DNA of 64,000 nucleotides from Chroococcidiopsis thermalis PCC 7203 (GTDB lineage Bacteria; Cyanobacteriota; Cyanobacteriia; Cyanobacteriales; Chroococcidiopsidaceae). The DNA is taken from contig NC_019695.1 in the NCBI RefSeq assembly GCF_000317125.1, positions 1,786,336 through 1,850,335 on the forward strand. The letters are read 5' to 3'. Below, piece after piece: positions 29,438-38,904 of this stretch (positions are counted from its first letter, which is position 1; each line of letters opens with the position of its first letter). A program made the position numbers and the translations under genes. The notes under the pieces were generated by a model. It saw only the letters and a program-made list of their open reading frames with translations, had not been told where the DNA came from and did no database searches.

Positions 29438-29492
29438 TGGTCATTTGTCGTTGGTCATTTGTATCTAGTGAAGGTTGTTAACCGATCGCTTA

Positions 29493-30374
<882 letters not shown>

Positions 30375-30505
30375 CTTTTCAGTTATCAGTTATCAGTTAT
30401 CAATGGTACGTGGTGCGATCGATGCGGGTGTGGGGTGTAGTGTTTTTTCTCCGCGACTCTCCCTTGTCTCCCTTGTCTCCCTTGTCTCCCTATTCCCTGC
30501 TCCCT

Positions 30506-30548
30506 AAAAAAAAGGACGGGTGGGTGCGTCGCACCATTTTAACCCGTC
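30506..30548 (-). terminator. Rho-independent terminator of rpsB-tsf
   Basis: On the minus strand GACGGGTT pairs with ACCCGTC-type arm (with an inner hairpin TGGTGCGACGCACC), followed by CC and eight T. It lies 44 bp past the tsf stop, a classical intrinsic terminator. Genes further downstream would then need their own promoter or read-through. Confidence 0.8.
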
Positions 30549-30591
30549 TGGTAAATTGAAGGGAGCTAATCAATAGCTCGATGATTTGGCT

Positions 30592-31215
30592 CTATTCTTC
30601 GGATGACTTTTCGATGCCTTCACCTAAGACGTAGCGGGAGAAGCGACGGATTTGGATATTTTCGCCTAACTGGGCGATCGCTTCTTTAACCAAATCTTCT
30701 ACTGATTTGTTTTGATCCTTGATATACGCTTGATCCACTAAGGACATCTCTTTCAAGCGCTTGTCAATGCGCCCAACAACGATCTTTTCGCGAATGTTCT
30801 CTGGTTTTCCTGCTAGATCGTCTTTCCCCATTTCAATTGCCTTTTCCTTTGCGACAACTTCAGGGGGAATATCGCTGACTCTAACGTACTCTACGTTAGG
30901 ACAAGCAGCGATTTGCATGGCAATATTTCGCACTAATTCACTAAATGCTTGGTTGCGCGCTACGAAGTCAGTTTCGCAGTTCACTTCCACTAGCACGCCA
31001 ATTCGCCCGCCAGTATGGATGTAACTATCTACTAGTCCTTCTGCTGCTACACGTCCAGCTTTCTTTCCAGCAGAGGCAAGTCCTTTCTGCCGCAGCCATT
31101 CAATGGCTTTTTCCATATCGCCATCGGTCTCTTGGAGTGCTTTTTTGCAATCCATCATGCCAGCGTTTGTTCTCTCGCGTAGCTCTTTAACAGCCTTTGC
31201 AGATATTTCCGCCAT
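30592..31215 (-). CDS. tsf: Elongation factor Ts
   Basis: Guanine nucleotide exchange factor for EF-Tu. The N-terminal UBA-like segment ([22 protein letters not shown]) and the conserved EF-Tu contact TDFVARN are intact. Length 207 is the short EF-Ts form common in cyanobacteria and thermophiles. It follows rpsB by 92 bp on the same strand, the conserved rpsB-tsf order, and is followed by an intrinsic terminator. Confidence 0.97.
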   Translation of the reverse strand: MAEISAKAVKELRERTNAGMMDCKKALQETDGDMEKAIEWLRQKGLASAGKKAGRVAAEGLVDSYIHTGGRIGVLVEVNCETDFVARNQAFSELVRNIAMQIAACPNVEYVRVSDIPPEVVAKEKAIEMGKDDLAGKPENIREKIVVGRIDKRLKEMSLVDQAYIKDQNKSVEDLVKEAIAQLGENIQIRRFSRYVLGEGIEKSSEE

Positions 31216-31307
31216 CTTCCCTCAATTCCTATTTGTTATTTGTTAATTGTTTGTTAGTCAACGGTTAATTGTTTGTCACTATCAACCATTAACCATTAAC
31301 CATTAAC

Positions 31308-32111
31308 CTATCCTTCTTCCTCTTCTTCGTTAGGAATCACCGCATCAGTGTATTCACTTTCGCTTTCATCATAATCGAAATCTTCTTCTGCACCCTCGTA
31401 ATCTTCGTAATCCTCTTCCGCATCCAATTGTCCGTGTCGTCCTTCGTAAATTGCGTCAGCTAATTTGCCTACAATCAATTTGATCGAACGGATGGCATCA
31501 TCGTTAGCAGGAATGGGAACGTCAACGAGATCGGGATCGCAGTTTGTATCCAGCATAGATACAATTTCAATGCCTAGCTTCTGGCATTCTAATACTGCGT
31601 TGTATTCCCGCCGCTGGTCTACAATTATGACCACATCAGGAACTTTGCGCATGTTCTTGATTCCACCCAGGTATTTTTGGAGTTTAGCTAGCTCTCGGCG
31701 CAGTACCGATGCTTCTTTCTTGGGTAGTAAATCCAGCGCTCCGCTTTCCTCGCGACGTTCTAACTCTTTCAATCGTTCGGCGCGAGTTTTAATCGTCGTC
31801 CAGTTAGTCAGCATTCCGCCTAACCATCGCTGGTTGACATAGCTAGCGCCACAACGCAAGGCTTCTTGAGCTACAATCCCTGCTGCTTGACGCTTCGTAC
31901 CAACGAAGAGAAACTTTTTCCCTTGCTCGGCAGATTGTCTGACGTAATTGTAAGCTTCATCCATTAACTGAGCTGTCTGCACCAAGTCAATGATATGAAC
32001 GCCATTACGAGCAGTGTAGATGTACTGCGACATTTTCGGATTCCACCTGCGGGTTTGATGCCCAAAGTGAACCCCAGACTCCATCATTTGAGCCAATGAA
32101 ACGACTGGCAT
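31308..32111 (-). CDS. rpsB: 30S ribosomal protein S2
   Basis: Binds the small subunit near the head-body junction. It starts [27 protein letters not shown], and [16 protein letters not shown] and [19 protein letters not shown] are hallmark S2 segments. The 267-residue length includes an acidic C-terminal tail ([23 protein letters not shown] from about 235) typical of cyanobacterial S2. First gene of rpsB-tsf. Confidence 0.97.
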   Translation of the reverse strand: MPVVSLAQMMESGVHFGHQTRRWNPKMSQYIYTARNGVHIIDLVQTAQLMDEAYNYVRQSAEQGKKFLFVGTKRQAAGIVAQEALRCGASYVNQRWLGGMLTNWTTIKTRAERLKELERREESGALDLLPKKEASVLRRELAKLQKYLGGIKNMRKVPDVVIIVDQRREYNAVLECQKLGIEIVSMLDTNCDPDLVDVPIPANDDAIRSIKLIVGKLADAIYEGRHGQLDAEEDYEDYEGAEEDFDYDESESEYTDAVIPNEEEEEG

Positions 32112-32290
32112 ATCTTCTTTAACTCCTGATTCGGGTTAATCCTCCACCCAGCTGCGTCTCCCAGGAAACACCCGAAAACACTGGATGTGCGATTTGTAGA
32201 CAACTTTTCTAGTATAATATGGTTTCAAACTAAAACGTTTCGGCACTTACGAAAAGTCTATACGGGTTTCTCTCCCATAACAGAACGTCT

Positions 32291-33253
32291 CTACTCGGTT
32301 CTAGGTTTCATCAAAGCGTACTCTTCGTAAACTCCTTGGACGTTGTACCAATTGAGAAAAATGCGGGCGACTTGTTCGGCTAACTGAGGCTTACCTTGGT
32401 TAATCAACCACCTTAAAACTGGGGCTAGGGTACGCTCGTTGAGTTGTCCGCCGAGGGAAAGAATCCCCCATAGCAAGCGGTGTATCCAAGTCATTTGGAT
32501 CATCATCCGCACTTCCCATGTTGGGTGCTTTTGGTAGAACAAAACTCCCATCCGACCGCGTTGAATTTCTTTGTCAATTAAATTAGGAATTTGCTCTAAA
32601 TTAAAGGCTGGATGCCAGTGATAGCCGACTGCATCGGGGCATTTCACTAAATTTAATCCCAACTGTTTCAACCGCACGCCTAATTCCAAATCTTCCCAAC
32701 CGTAGAGTTGAAAGCGCGTGTCGAATAACCCAGCTTTTTCTAGCCAATGACGAGGAATAGCTACATTTCCCGTGGCAAAATAAGCCGCAGAAAAATCGGT
32801 AATTTTATAAGGCTCGGCTGTAGGATTGTCAAAATTACATGTATTAATTACTCTGCCATAGGTGAAAATGCGATCGCTGCCATACATTTCTCGTCCCTGC
32901 TGCAACCCTTGAGCGTGCGCCTGCAAGAAATTCTCAGTCACGACCAAATCGCTATCGATGAACACGATCGTATCGCCTTTTGCCCGTTCTACTCCCAGAT
33001 TGCGAGCCGCAGCTGGTCCCTGGTGGTCTTGTAGAAGCGATCGCACGTGGGGAAATTCAGCTGCATTTGCCTCTAGCCATGCCAAAGTGCCATCTGTAGA
33101 GCCATCATCGACTAAAACTACCTCATAGCCTTCTATAGCCACATCGTCATGGTTTTGGCGTTCTAGCGATCGCAAGCACTTCGCCAAAATTGGCAGGCGA
33201 TTGTATGTAGGAATGACAATACTGAAAAACACGGTTTTTCCCCTTAATACCAT
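32291..33253 (-). CDS. Glycosyltransferase family 2
   Basis: GT-A fold glycosyltransferase, 320 residues. N-terminal FSIVIPTYNRLPILAKCLRSL, the nucleotide site VDDGSTDGT and a DxD-like IDSDLVV are present; the acceptor-side WEDLELGVRLKQLG resembles galactosyltransferase-like C-terminal domains. No membrane helix. Acceptor unknown: candidates are cell-surface polysaccharide or a glycolipid. No other polysaccharide genes are next to it. It starts 15 bp inside a spacer rich in TGGTAATTGG repeats. Confidence 0.88.
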   Translation of the reverse strand: MVLRGKTVFFSIVIPTYNRLPILAKCLRSLERQNHDDVAIEGYEVVLVDDGSTDGTLAWLEANAAEFPHVRSLLQDHQGPAAARNLGVERAKGDTIVFIDSDLVVTENFLQAHAQGLQQGREMYGSDRIFTYGRVINTCNFDNPTAEPYKITDFSAAYFATGNVAIPRHWLEKAGLFDTRFQLYGWEDLELGVRLKQLGLNLVKCPDAVGYHWHPAFNLEQIPNLIDKEIQRGRMGVLFYQKHPTWEVRMMIQMTWIHRLLWGILSLGGQLNERTLAPVLRWLINQGKPQLAEQVARIFLNWYNVQGVYEEYALMKPRTE

Positions 33254-33360
33254 CTATAAGGGTAATTGGTAATTGGTAGTCGGTAGTTGGTAGTTGAGTG
33301 GTGCGTGATGCGATGCGGTGCTTGGTGCTTGTAGTTGGTCGCTGACAACTTGGTCACTGG

Positions 33361-33993
33361 TCACTGGTCACTGGTTCCGACTCCCGCTTTACGTGCTTCC
33401 AGCCACAGGGGAACAAAAATGACAGCGAAAGCGATCGCTAGTGCTACGATGCCAAACTTAGCTGTGAGAGCAACTAATTCTTCTAGAGAAACAATTTTAC
33501 CGACGAAGAAAGCCAGCGTCACCATGACTGATGCCCAAGCAGCAGCCCCCGCTAAGTTATAAATAAAGAATTTGGCGTAGGGCATTTGGGCAACACCAGC
33601 CAGTGGACCAGCAAAAATACGTAATAAAGCAATAAATCTGCCAAAAAATACGGCTTTGGTGGCGTTGTTACTAAACTGTTCTTTCATTTCTAGGAGTCGG
33701 TCTTCTGAGATGCGGAAAATTCGACCGACTTGCAACATGAACGACCAACCGAATTTTCTGCCGATTAAATAGCCGCAAGTTCCACCAATAGCAGCTCCCG
33801 CGATCGCATCACCTAAAACGAGCCAGTAATTTAACTCGTCACTACCTGCAAGAAACCCTCCTACTATGGTTACGGTTTCACCTGGGACGGGAATACCGAG
33901 GTTTTCTAATAAAATTCCGAGAAAAACTGCCCAATATCCGTACTGGTGGGCAATTTCCTGAATTCTTTCCAACGATAAAAACTCTAGTGACAT
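33361..33993 (-). CDS. DedA family membrane protein
   Basis: DedA/VTT proteins are membrane scramblase-like transporters, linked to undecaprenyl-phosphate and lipid recycling. Family motifs here are ENLGIPVPGETV, GGTCGYLIGRKFG and FFGRFIALLRIFAGPLAGVAQMPYAKF, with about five hydrophobic helices. The frame is open to 34056, but 33993 (MSLEFL) follows an AAAGGCGG ribosome-site-like sequence and gives the usual N-terminus. The C-terminal end (KAGVGTSDQ) is encoded by a spacer-type repeat, so the natural stop may have been replaced. Confidence 0.85.
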   Translation of the reverse strand: MSLEFLSLERIQEIAHQYGYWAVFLGILLENLGIPVPGETVTIVGGFLAGSDELNYWLVLGDAIAGAAIGGTCGYLIGRKFGWSFMLQVGRIFRISEDRLLEMKEQFSNNATKAVFFGRFIALLRIFAGPLAGVAQMPYAKFFIYNLAGAAAWASVMVTLAFFVGKIVSLEELVALTAKFGIVALAIAFAVIFVPLWLEARKAGVGTSDQ

Positions 33994-34678
33994 CCAGCCG
34001 CCTTTACAAAGTTTTACTTTTCTTCCATCTTGGCGCGAGCCTGGAAAATGTGTCAATCCAAGTTATGCTGCCGTTTATCCTCGCACCGGTCGAATATTAC
34101 GAAAAACTACTGAAAATCAATAAATATTACATTGCTTGCTTTACGTAATCTTTATAAAAATCCAGATTTGTAATAAAGATTCGGTAAAAACTGTTGATTT
34201 TACTGACACTTGAGGGTTTCCATGCTTAAATCGATTCATCTGAAGCAGCCGCTCGAATACTTTCCTAATTGTTTTGGTATTAAACCTAAAATGTAGCGAT
34301 TGAGGCAGCAGTATCCGCGCGTGAATCTACTGAGATCGATTGAATTAACTCTATGAACTACAACAGAAACAGCAGTGATTTTACGGTTGGATATATGTAC
34401 TAAAAATCGTTAGCCTAAAATAGGAGTCAAGTTTACGTAAATAAAAGCGATTAATTCAGTCATTTTTTATTTAAATATTTGTGAATTCATTAAACTTAAG
34501 GACAAATTTTTATAGCTTGAAATTCCCACTGCTTTTTGAGTAACTAAATTTCAAAATCTCTTGAATGGAGAAGCTTCAGACAATCGACAATTTGTGCCAG
34601 TTGATTCGGGTTTATATATAAATTCACAATAACTGGCTTGTCTAAAACCCTATTGTATGCACTGATAAATCGGCAATA
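33994..34678. other. 685-bp gene-free region
   Basis: AT-rich spacer between divergent DedA and STAS genes. Short frames such as one near 34221 (MLKSIHLKQPLEYF, 24 codons) and near 34352 (17 codons) have no support. No RNA gene, repeat family member or strong hairpin was recognised. It is unusually long for two housekeeping-like neighbours. Confidence 0.4.
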
Positions 34679-34984
34679 ATGATGAGTACACAAGAATTTC
34701 AACTAATTTTGCTTCAGCCACCAGAACGCCTAGACGAAAATGGTGGTAGTGCCTTAGAAACTCAATTGGCTAGGCTATTGCCTCAAAAGCAAGCTCTCTG
34801 GGTGATCGATCTAGCCCAAGTTGATTTCATGGATAGTGCTGGCTTAGTTTCCTTGGTTAGTGGGTTGAAATCTGCAAGACAAATCGGTTGCCGTCTAGTC
34901 CTATGTAATGTGCAAGCTTCCGTAAGGCTAGTATTAGAACTAACACAACTGGATTCTGTATTTGAAATTTTTGATAGCTTATGA
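34679..34984 (+). CDS. STAS-domain anti-sigma-factor antagonist-like protein
   Basis: 101-residue single STAS domain. The phospho-acceptor region VDFMDSAGLVSLVSGL matches the SpoIIAA/RsbV family, with the serine in DSAG. Such proteins are switched by phosphorylation by a Ser kinase and PP2C phosphatase; no partner kinase or sigma factor is nearby, so it probably works with genes elsewhere. Two adjacent ATG codons (34679 and 34682) can each serve as start. Confidence 0.85.
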   Translation: MMSTQEFQLILLQPPERLDENGGSALETQLARLLPQKQALWVIDLAQVDFMDSAGLVSLVSGLKSARQIGCRLVLCNVQASVRLVLELTQLDSVFEIFDSL

Positions 34985-35066
34985 TGAGGTGCTAACAACT
35001 GTTAATTCACCTGCTCTAATGCGTTAGTTGGCGATCGCCTGAAATTGAGAGTTTTGAAAAATGAAA

Positions 35067-35089
35067 AAGGGTGGGCATTGCCCACCCTT
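35067..35089 (-). terminator. rpsF terminator
   Basis: AAGGGTGGGCA / TGCCCACCCTT is an 11-bp stem with a 1-nt centre, followed on the minus strand by TTTCATTTTTC. It lies 24 bp past the rpsF stop. The core is shared with the hairpin at 21677. Confidence 0.75.
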
Positions 35090-35112
35090 CTTGTTTTAAT
35101 TTTACGATAGCT

Positions 35113-35436
35113 TTATTCCACTGCTGCGGCTTCAGGAGTGGCTGTTGGTTCTTCTGACTTAAGCGTCAGGTAGCGAATGACTTCTTCGCTCAAGCGCATT
35201 GCCCTTTCCATCGGAGCTATAGCTGTCCCTGGTGCTTCATAGTTCATTTGAACGTAAACGCCTTCGCGCTGTCTGCCAATCTCGTAGGCAAGACGGCGCT
35301 TACCGCGCAGCTGAATTTGTAGGTTAGTAGCTCCCTGGTCTTTGAGGAAGTTTTCATATTTAGCGATCGCCTGTTCGATCTGTTCCTCTCCCAGGTCGGG
35401 ACGCAAAATGTACATTGTTTCGTAGGCTGATGGCAT
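35113..35436 (-). CDS. rpsF: 30S ribosomal protein S6
   Basis: 107 residues, binds S18 and the central domain of 16S rRNA. Typical S6 features are [44 protein letters not shown] and the closing [14 protein letters not shown]. The C-terminal extension is Glu/Ala-rich. As in most cyanobacteria it is not followed by rpsR; here it is alone with its own terminator. Confidence 0.96.
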   Translation of the reverse strand: MPSAYETMYILRPDLGEEQIEQAIAKYENFLKDQGATNLQIQLRGKRRLAYEIGRQREGVYVQMNYEAPGTAIAPMERAMRLSEEVIRYLTLKSEEPTATPEAAAVE

Positions 35437-35469
35437 GGTACGCTCAGTAATCTCCTTTTGGACAAAAAG

Positions 35470-35513
35470 GCTGCTCTCCGTTTTTTGACGAGCAGCAAGG
35501 ATTCATCATTATA
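35470..35513 (-). promoter_or_regulatory. Candidate rpsF promoter and leader hairpin
   Basis: On the minus strand an extended -10 (TGATATAAT, core 35508-35513) is followed by a hairpin with GCTGCTC/GAGCAGC arms (35490-35496 and 35470-35476) and a 13-nt loop, 34 bp before the rpsF start. rpsF leaders bind S6-S18 in other bacteria; I see no clear CCG bulge, so autoregulation is only a possibility. Confidence 0.4.
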
Positions 35514-35580
35514 TCAGTTGATGAGTGGTAATTGGTAATTGGTAATTGGTAATTGGTCGGCAGATGCTAGCAAATGACTA

Positions 35581-36225
35581 TTAAGACTGCCCATCTTTTT
35601 GCTGAGCGTACATGACCCGCAGGACTAAAGCGGGGTCGATGTAATTGTTAGCGTATTTCAAACCCCAATGTAGGTGAGGTCCTGTAGTGCGTCCTGTCAT
35701 ACCGACACGACCGATTCTAGCTCCAGCGGGTATTGTTTGCCCTTCCCAAAGGACAATTCCGCCTTCGCGATCGATCATGTAGCGGTTTTTGCCTTGAGTG
35801 CCGACCTGTCCTTGCATGTGACAGTAAATGTGATCCCAAGCTCCAGAACGAATAATAACGTGCGTACCGCAGGCATCGCGATCGGCAACCTTGACTATTG
35901 TGCCAGTCCACCAACTGCGGACGTAACTACCTTGAGGTGCTACTAAATCTAAACCACTGTGAAATTCCAAGCCCGAACCGCCAGTAGGAGAGCGACGGTA
36001 ACCGAAAGGCGAACTATAGTATTGGAAATTTTCGACTGGAAAGGATGCTTTGCGCCAAAGATTACCAGTGGCAATTTTGTTTTGTGCTACTTCCTCTGCT
36101 GTTACCTTTTTTTGATGCCATGCTAGTAGGGGTAAGCTGGCAAGACTGAGTGCAACCAGCAGCAAACTTTTTTTGGAAACAGTAAAACCCAGTTTTTGAG
36201 ACCTCAGAAGTTGAAATTGCTTCAT
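35581..36225 (-). CDS. M23 family metallopeptidase
   Basis: Zinc endopeptidase of the LytM/lysostaphin type acting on peptidoglycan cross-links. An N-terminal hydrophobic segment (about 20-35) serves as signal or anchor. Zinc ligands are visible as H89 and D93 in FHSGLDL and H186 in GPHLHWGL, with H136 region (YCHM) also conserved, so the site looks complete. Length 214 suggests a catalytic domain without LysM or coiled-coil parts. Periplasmic location is inferred. Confidence 0.88.
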   Translation of the reverse strand: MKQFQLLRSQKLGFTVSKKSLLLVALSLASLPLLAWHQKKVTAEEVAQNKIATGNLWRKASFPVENFQYYSSPFGYRRSPTGGSGLEFHSGLDLVAPQGSYVRSWWTGTIVKVADRDACGTHVIIRSGAWDHIYCHMQGQVGTQGKNRYMIDREGGIVLWEGQTIPAGARIGRVGMTGRTTGPHLHWGLKYANNYIDPALVLRVMYAQQKDGQS

Positions 36226-36670
36226 GCTTTGACTCCTAGATCTGGGTACTGGTTTGACACCACGGGCATTAGCAGAATTCGAGCGATCGCAACTTGATTC
36301 ATATAACTTAAATAAAATACTGGCAACTGACTAGTGGAGAAGAAAAAATTCCGAATATTACTGACTGATTAGTTTGAGTAGACTGTTGAGGTCGAACTGG
36401 TGTTGCCTCTATCTGAAATTTATATTTAAGTTCGCTATAGATTTAGGTTCGCTAACAATGTGAATAATCAGATTTTTCACAATTTGCTGAAAATCCTGCA
36501 AAAACTTAACACGATTTATCTTGCCATAGCAAGGGTAAATCTACGGAAGGACGCATCTTCTCTGAGTTAGCGATCGGCGAACTGTGCAGAACCACTCGCG
36601 AATGTGTAAATTTATCGTTAGAATTTTTAAATTAATGAATTAAATCTCGATCGCCAGACGCTCTTACCTC
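36226..36670. other. 445-bp gene-free spacer
   Basis: Divergent promoter region between the M23 peptidase and a small membrane protein. AT-rich, with no recognised repeat element or RNA. Confidence 0.35.
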
Positions 36671-37054
36671 ATGCTGACAGAAATGTTGCCGTTTACTCTC
36701 AATTTAGATGCTACTGCGATCGCTGGAGCTAGTTTGTGGTCGCTGGCGTTATATTTAGCTTTTTCAGGCATAGGCGACTGGATAATACACCAACTCCAAC
36801 GCTGGTTTAATTTTGCCGAGCAATCGCTTTACATAAATCGAGCAGAATTTGAAAAAACCCGCATAGCGAGAGAATCTCAGAATGCTTTTTACGCTTCGTT
36901 ATTCAGCATTGTGCCTTTTTTGATTTTTGGCAGTTTGTGTAATTACGGCATCGAACTGAGCTTAGGTCGGAGTTGGGCAATTAGTATGGGTATACTTGCC
37001 TGCGTTAGCTGCGGAGTCTACGAGTTAGGACGACGAGATGGTAGGGAACAGTGA
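36671..37054 (+). CDS. Small conserved membrane protein, unknown function
   Basis: 127 residues. Two to three hydrophobic helices are visible: ASLWSLALYLAFSGIGDWII, FYASLFSIVPFLIFGSLC and SWAISMGILACVSCGVYELG. Between the first two is an amphipathic stretch with LQRWFNFAEQSLYINRAEF. No family can be named. The stop runs directly into GTGACCAGTGACCAGTGACC spacer repeats, so the last residues (RRDGREQ) may be repeat-affected. Confidence 0.6.
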   Translation: MLTEMLPFTLNLDATAIAGASLWSLALYLAFSGIGDWIIHQLQRWFNFAEQSLYINRAEFEKTRIARESQNAFYASLFSIVPFLIFGSLCNYGIELSLGRSWAISMGILACVSCGVYELGRRDGREQ

Positions 37055-37107
37055 CCAGTGACCAGTGACCAGGTGAGCGGTAGCTTCTGACTCCCGATTC
37101 CCCTAGT

Positions 37108-38448
37108 TTACTTAAGTTCTTCATAAACAATTTGAGCAATTTTAGCGGCGGCTCCTGTTTGTCCGCGCACGCTGCGTAATTTGGAGCGCATTTCTTCTAG
37201 TTTTTCAGGATGCTGTAGATAGTCGAGTACGAGTTCTGCTACAGTCTGAGGTTGGAGTTTACCAACCAGTTCTGGCACAATTTCCGATTTTGCCCAGATG
37301 TTGGGCCACGATCGCAAGCCCAATCGCTGCAATACTAACCAGTTTATTACTTTTGCCATACTCGTTCCTATTAAAGGTAAATTTACGAGTACCCCAGGGA
37401 TACCATCCCAAGCCCGCATCGCGTCTAGTTGCTGAGTTGGTAACAAAACAATCATTGGCACGCCTAGAGAGCCTAGTTCGGCTGTATTTGCGCCTACGGT
37501 TGTCAAGCATAAACAACATTGAGATAACAGATCGTAAGCTGGCGATCGCGTCCACAATTCTACTACTAAGCCGCTAGCTGTTTTTAGTAGGGGTGAGGGG
37601 TGAGGAATCAGTTCGGCTGTGGAACCTTCTACTAAAGGAATAATTGGATTTTTTTCACGGTTGGCAAACTCAGCCAAGGTTTGCACGTCTAAAGTAGGTG
37701 CGACGGGAATGACAAAGCGGGTCTGCGGTCGTTGTGTATGAATGTATTCGGCGATCGCCAGCATCAACGGTACTCCCTGTGACAGTTTCGCAGCTTTAGA
37801 GCCTGGTAATAAACCAATTAATTCAATTTTGGATTGGTCATGGGTAATTGGTAATTGGTAGTTGGTAGTTGGTAGTTGGTAGTTATTCTCTCCTGCTTCC
37901 CCTGCTCCCCTGCTCCCCTGCTCACTCCTCACTCCTCGCTCCTCACTCCTCACTCCTCCAGAGGCTTCTGCCATCAAATCCCCTACTACCGTAAACTTGT
38001 GGGTATGTTTTGATGGAGCGCTATCGATTAAGTCTGGTTTCATGACGGCAAAGCGATCGATCCAACTATGCCAGCGCGTCTCCCACTCGGCATAAATTAC
38101 GGTACGATAACCGAGACGCTTGCCGACGATCGCAGAAAATAATTGATCTCCACCTAAAAACACCACAACACCGCGAGTTCTCCAATCCCAGTTGTCTGCG
38201 GTTTTGCCCCAGAGCAAAAATTGCCAGAAATGCTTCGCTGCTTGCACTCTATCGACTTCTGGGTAAGATTGGGCGATCGCGGCTTCTTTGCCACTAGCAT
38301 TCGGACAAGGAGAAAGCACTACCGAAATTCTGACGCGATCGCGATCGTCTGCTAGTTTCTGGCGCAAAGCTTGCACGACGGGACGCACCCAGGTTGTGAC
38401 TTCCCCAGGACCATTAGACAAAACCAATATATCGATGTTATTTGTCAT
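37108..38448 (-). CDS. LpxB-like glycosyltransferase
   Basis: 446 residues, related to lipid-A-disaccharide synthase but of the cyanobacterial paralogous type. The GT-B N-terminal part has LVLSNGPGEVTTWVRPVV and FLGGDQLFSAIVGKRLGYRTVIYAE; the C-terminal part has LTTVGANTAELGSLGVPMIVLLP, matching the nucleotide-sugar side. Substrate is unclear. Residues about 160-204 ([30 protein letters not shown]) come from spacer-type repeats placed between the two domains, where a flexible linker is tolerated. The start ATG lies in a TTTGTCATT-type spacer. Confidence 0.8.
   Translation of the reverse strand: MTNNIDILVLSNGPGEVTTWVRPVVQALRQKLADDRDRVRISVVLSPCPNASGKEAAIAQSYPEVDRVQAAKHFWQFLLWGKTADNWDWRTRGVVVFLGGDQLFSAIVGKRLGYRTVIYAEWETRWHSWIDRFAVMKPDLIDSAPSKHTHKFTVVGDLMAEASGGVRSEERGVRSEQGSRGAGEAGENNYQLPTTNYQLPITHDQSKIELIGLLPGSKAAKLSQGVPLMLAIAEYIHTQRPQTRFVIPVAPTLDVQTLAEFANREKNPIIPLVEGSTAELIPHPSPLLKTASGLVVELWTRSPAYDLLSQCCLCLTTVGANTAELGSLGVPMIVLLPTQQLDAMRAWDGIPGVLVNLPLIGTSMAKVINWLVLQRLGLRSWPNIWAKSEIVPELVGKLQPQTVAELVLDYLQHPEKLEEMRSKLRSVRGQTGAAAKIAQIVYEELK
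37838..37972. repeat. Spacer-type repeats inside the LpxB-like gene
   Basis: TTGGTAATTGGTAGTTGG units (7 bp) followed by TGCTCCCCTGCTCCCC and CTCACTCCTCACTCCTC units, all translated in frame on the minus strand. The three repeat types match spacer repeats elsewhere in the window. Confidence 0.85.
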
Positions 38449-38617
38449 TTGTCATTGGTCATTTGTACCTTTTCATACCCTTGTTTTTAATTTTTCAGAC
38501 TTTCATGCTTATCATAAAACGAAAATTTAACAGCATAAATTTAAATTTTATTTATTAAATTTTTGCAAAGATTAGTCAAAATCCTAATGATTAGCCACTT
38601 CAGGCAAAATTAACAAA

Positions 38618-38634
38618 CGTAACGAAAAGTTACG
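38618..38634. promoter_or_regulatory. Inverted repeat upstream of chlH
   Basis: CGTAAC and GTTACG separated by 5 nt, 270 bp before chlH in a 456-bp gene-free region. It could be a regulator-binding site. Apart from this the spacer is AT-rich, with no RNA recognised. Confidence 0.3.
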
Positions 38635-38904
38635 AAATTTTTATCAAATTGTGTCAGTTACAGCCTGAATCTAACTTTTGGTAGGCACTTTCTGATAAAA
38701 AAAACTCATGTGCCGTGTATTTTCTACGCCGATCGCAGTTCGGTTTTTCGACTGTAACGCGACCAGTTCACAATCTGTAGAGATCGTCGAACTTACTGCG
38801 TAGAGGTACAAGTGGGACATTAGGAAAGTGTGTATCTGGTGTCCTACGTTCATTGCCAGAGATCCCTACAGACAGAAGAACACGCATCAAAGGAGCCTTA
38901 CCGA

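Noticed and set aside
38830-38904. Upstream in-frame extension of chlH to 38830
   Set aside because: The 25 residues are not ChlH-like, while 38905 has AAAGGAG and the family N-terminus.
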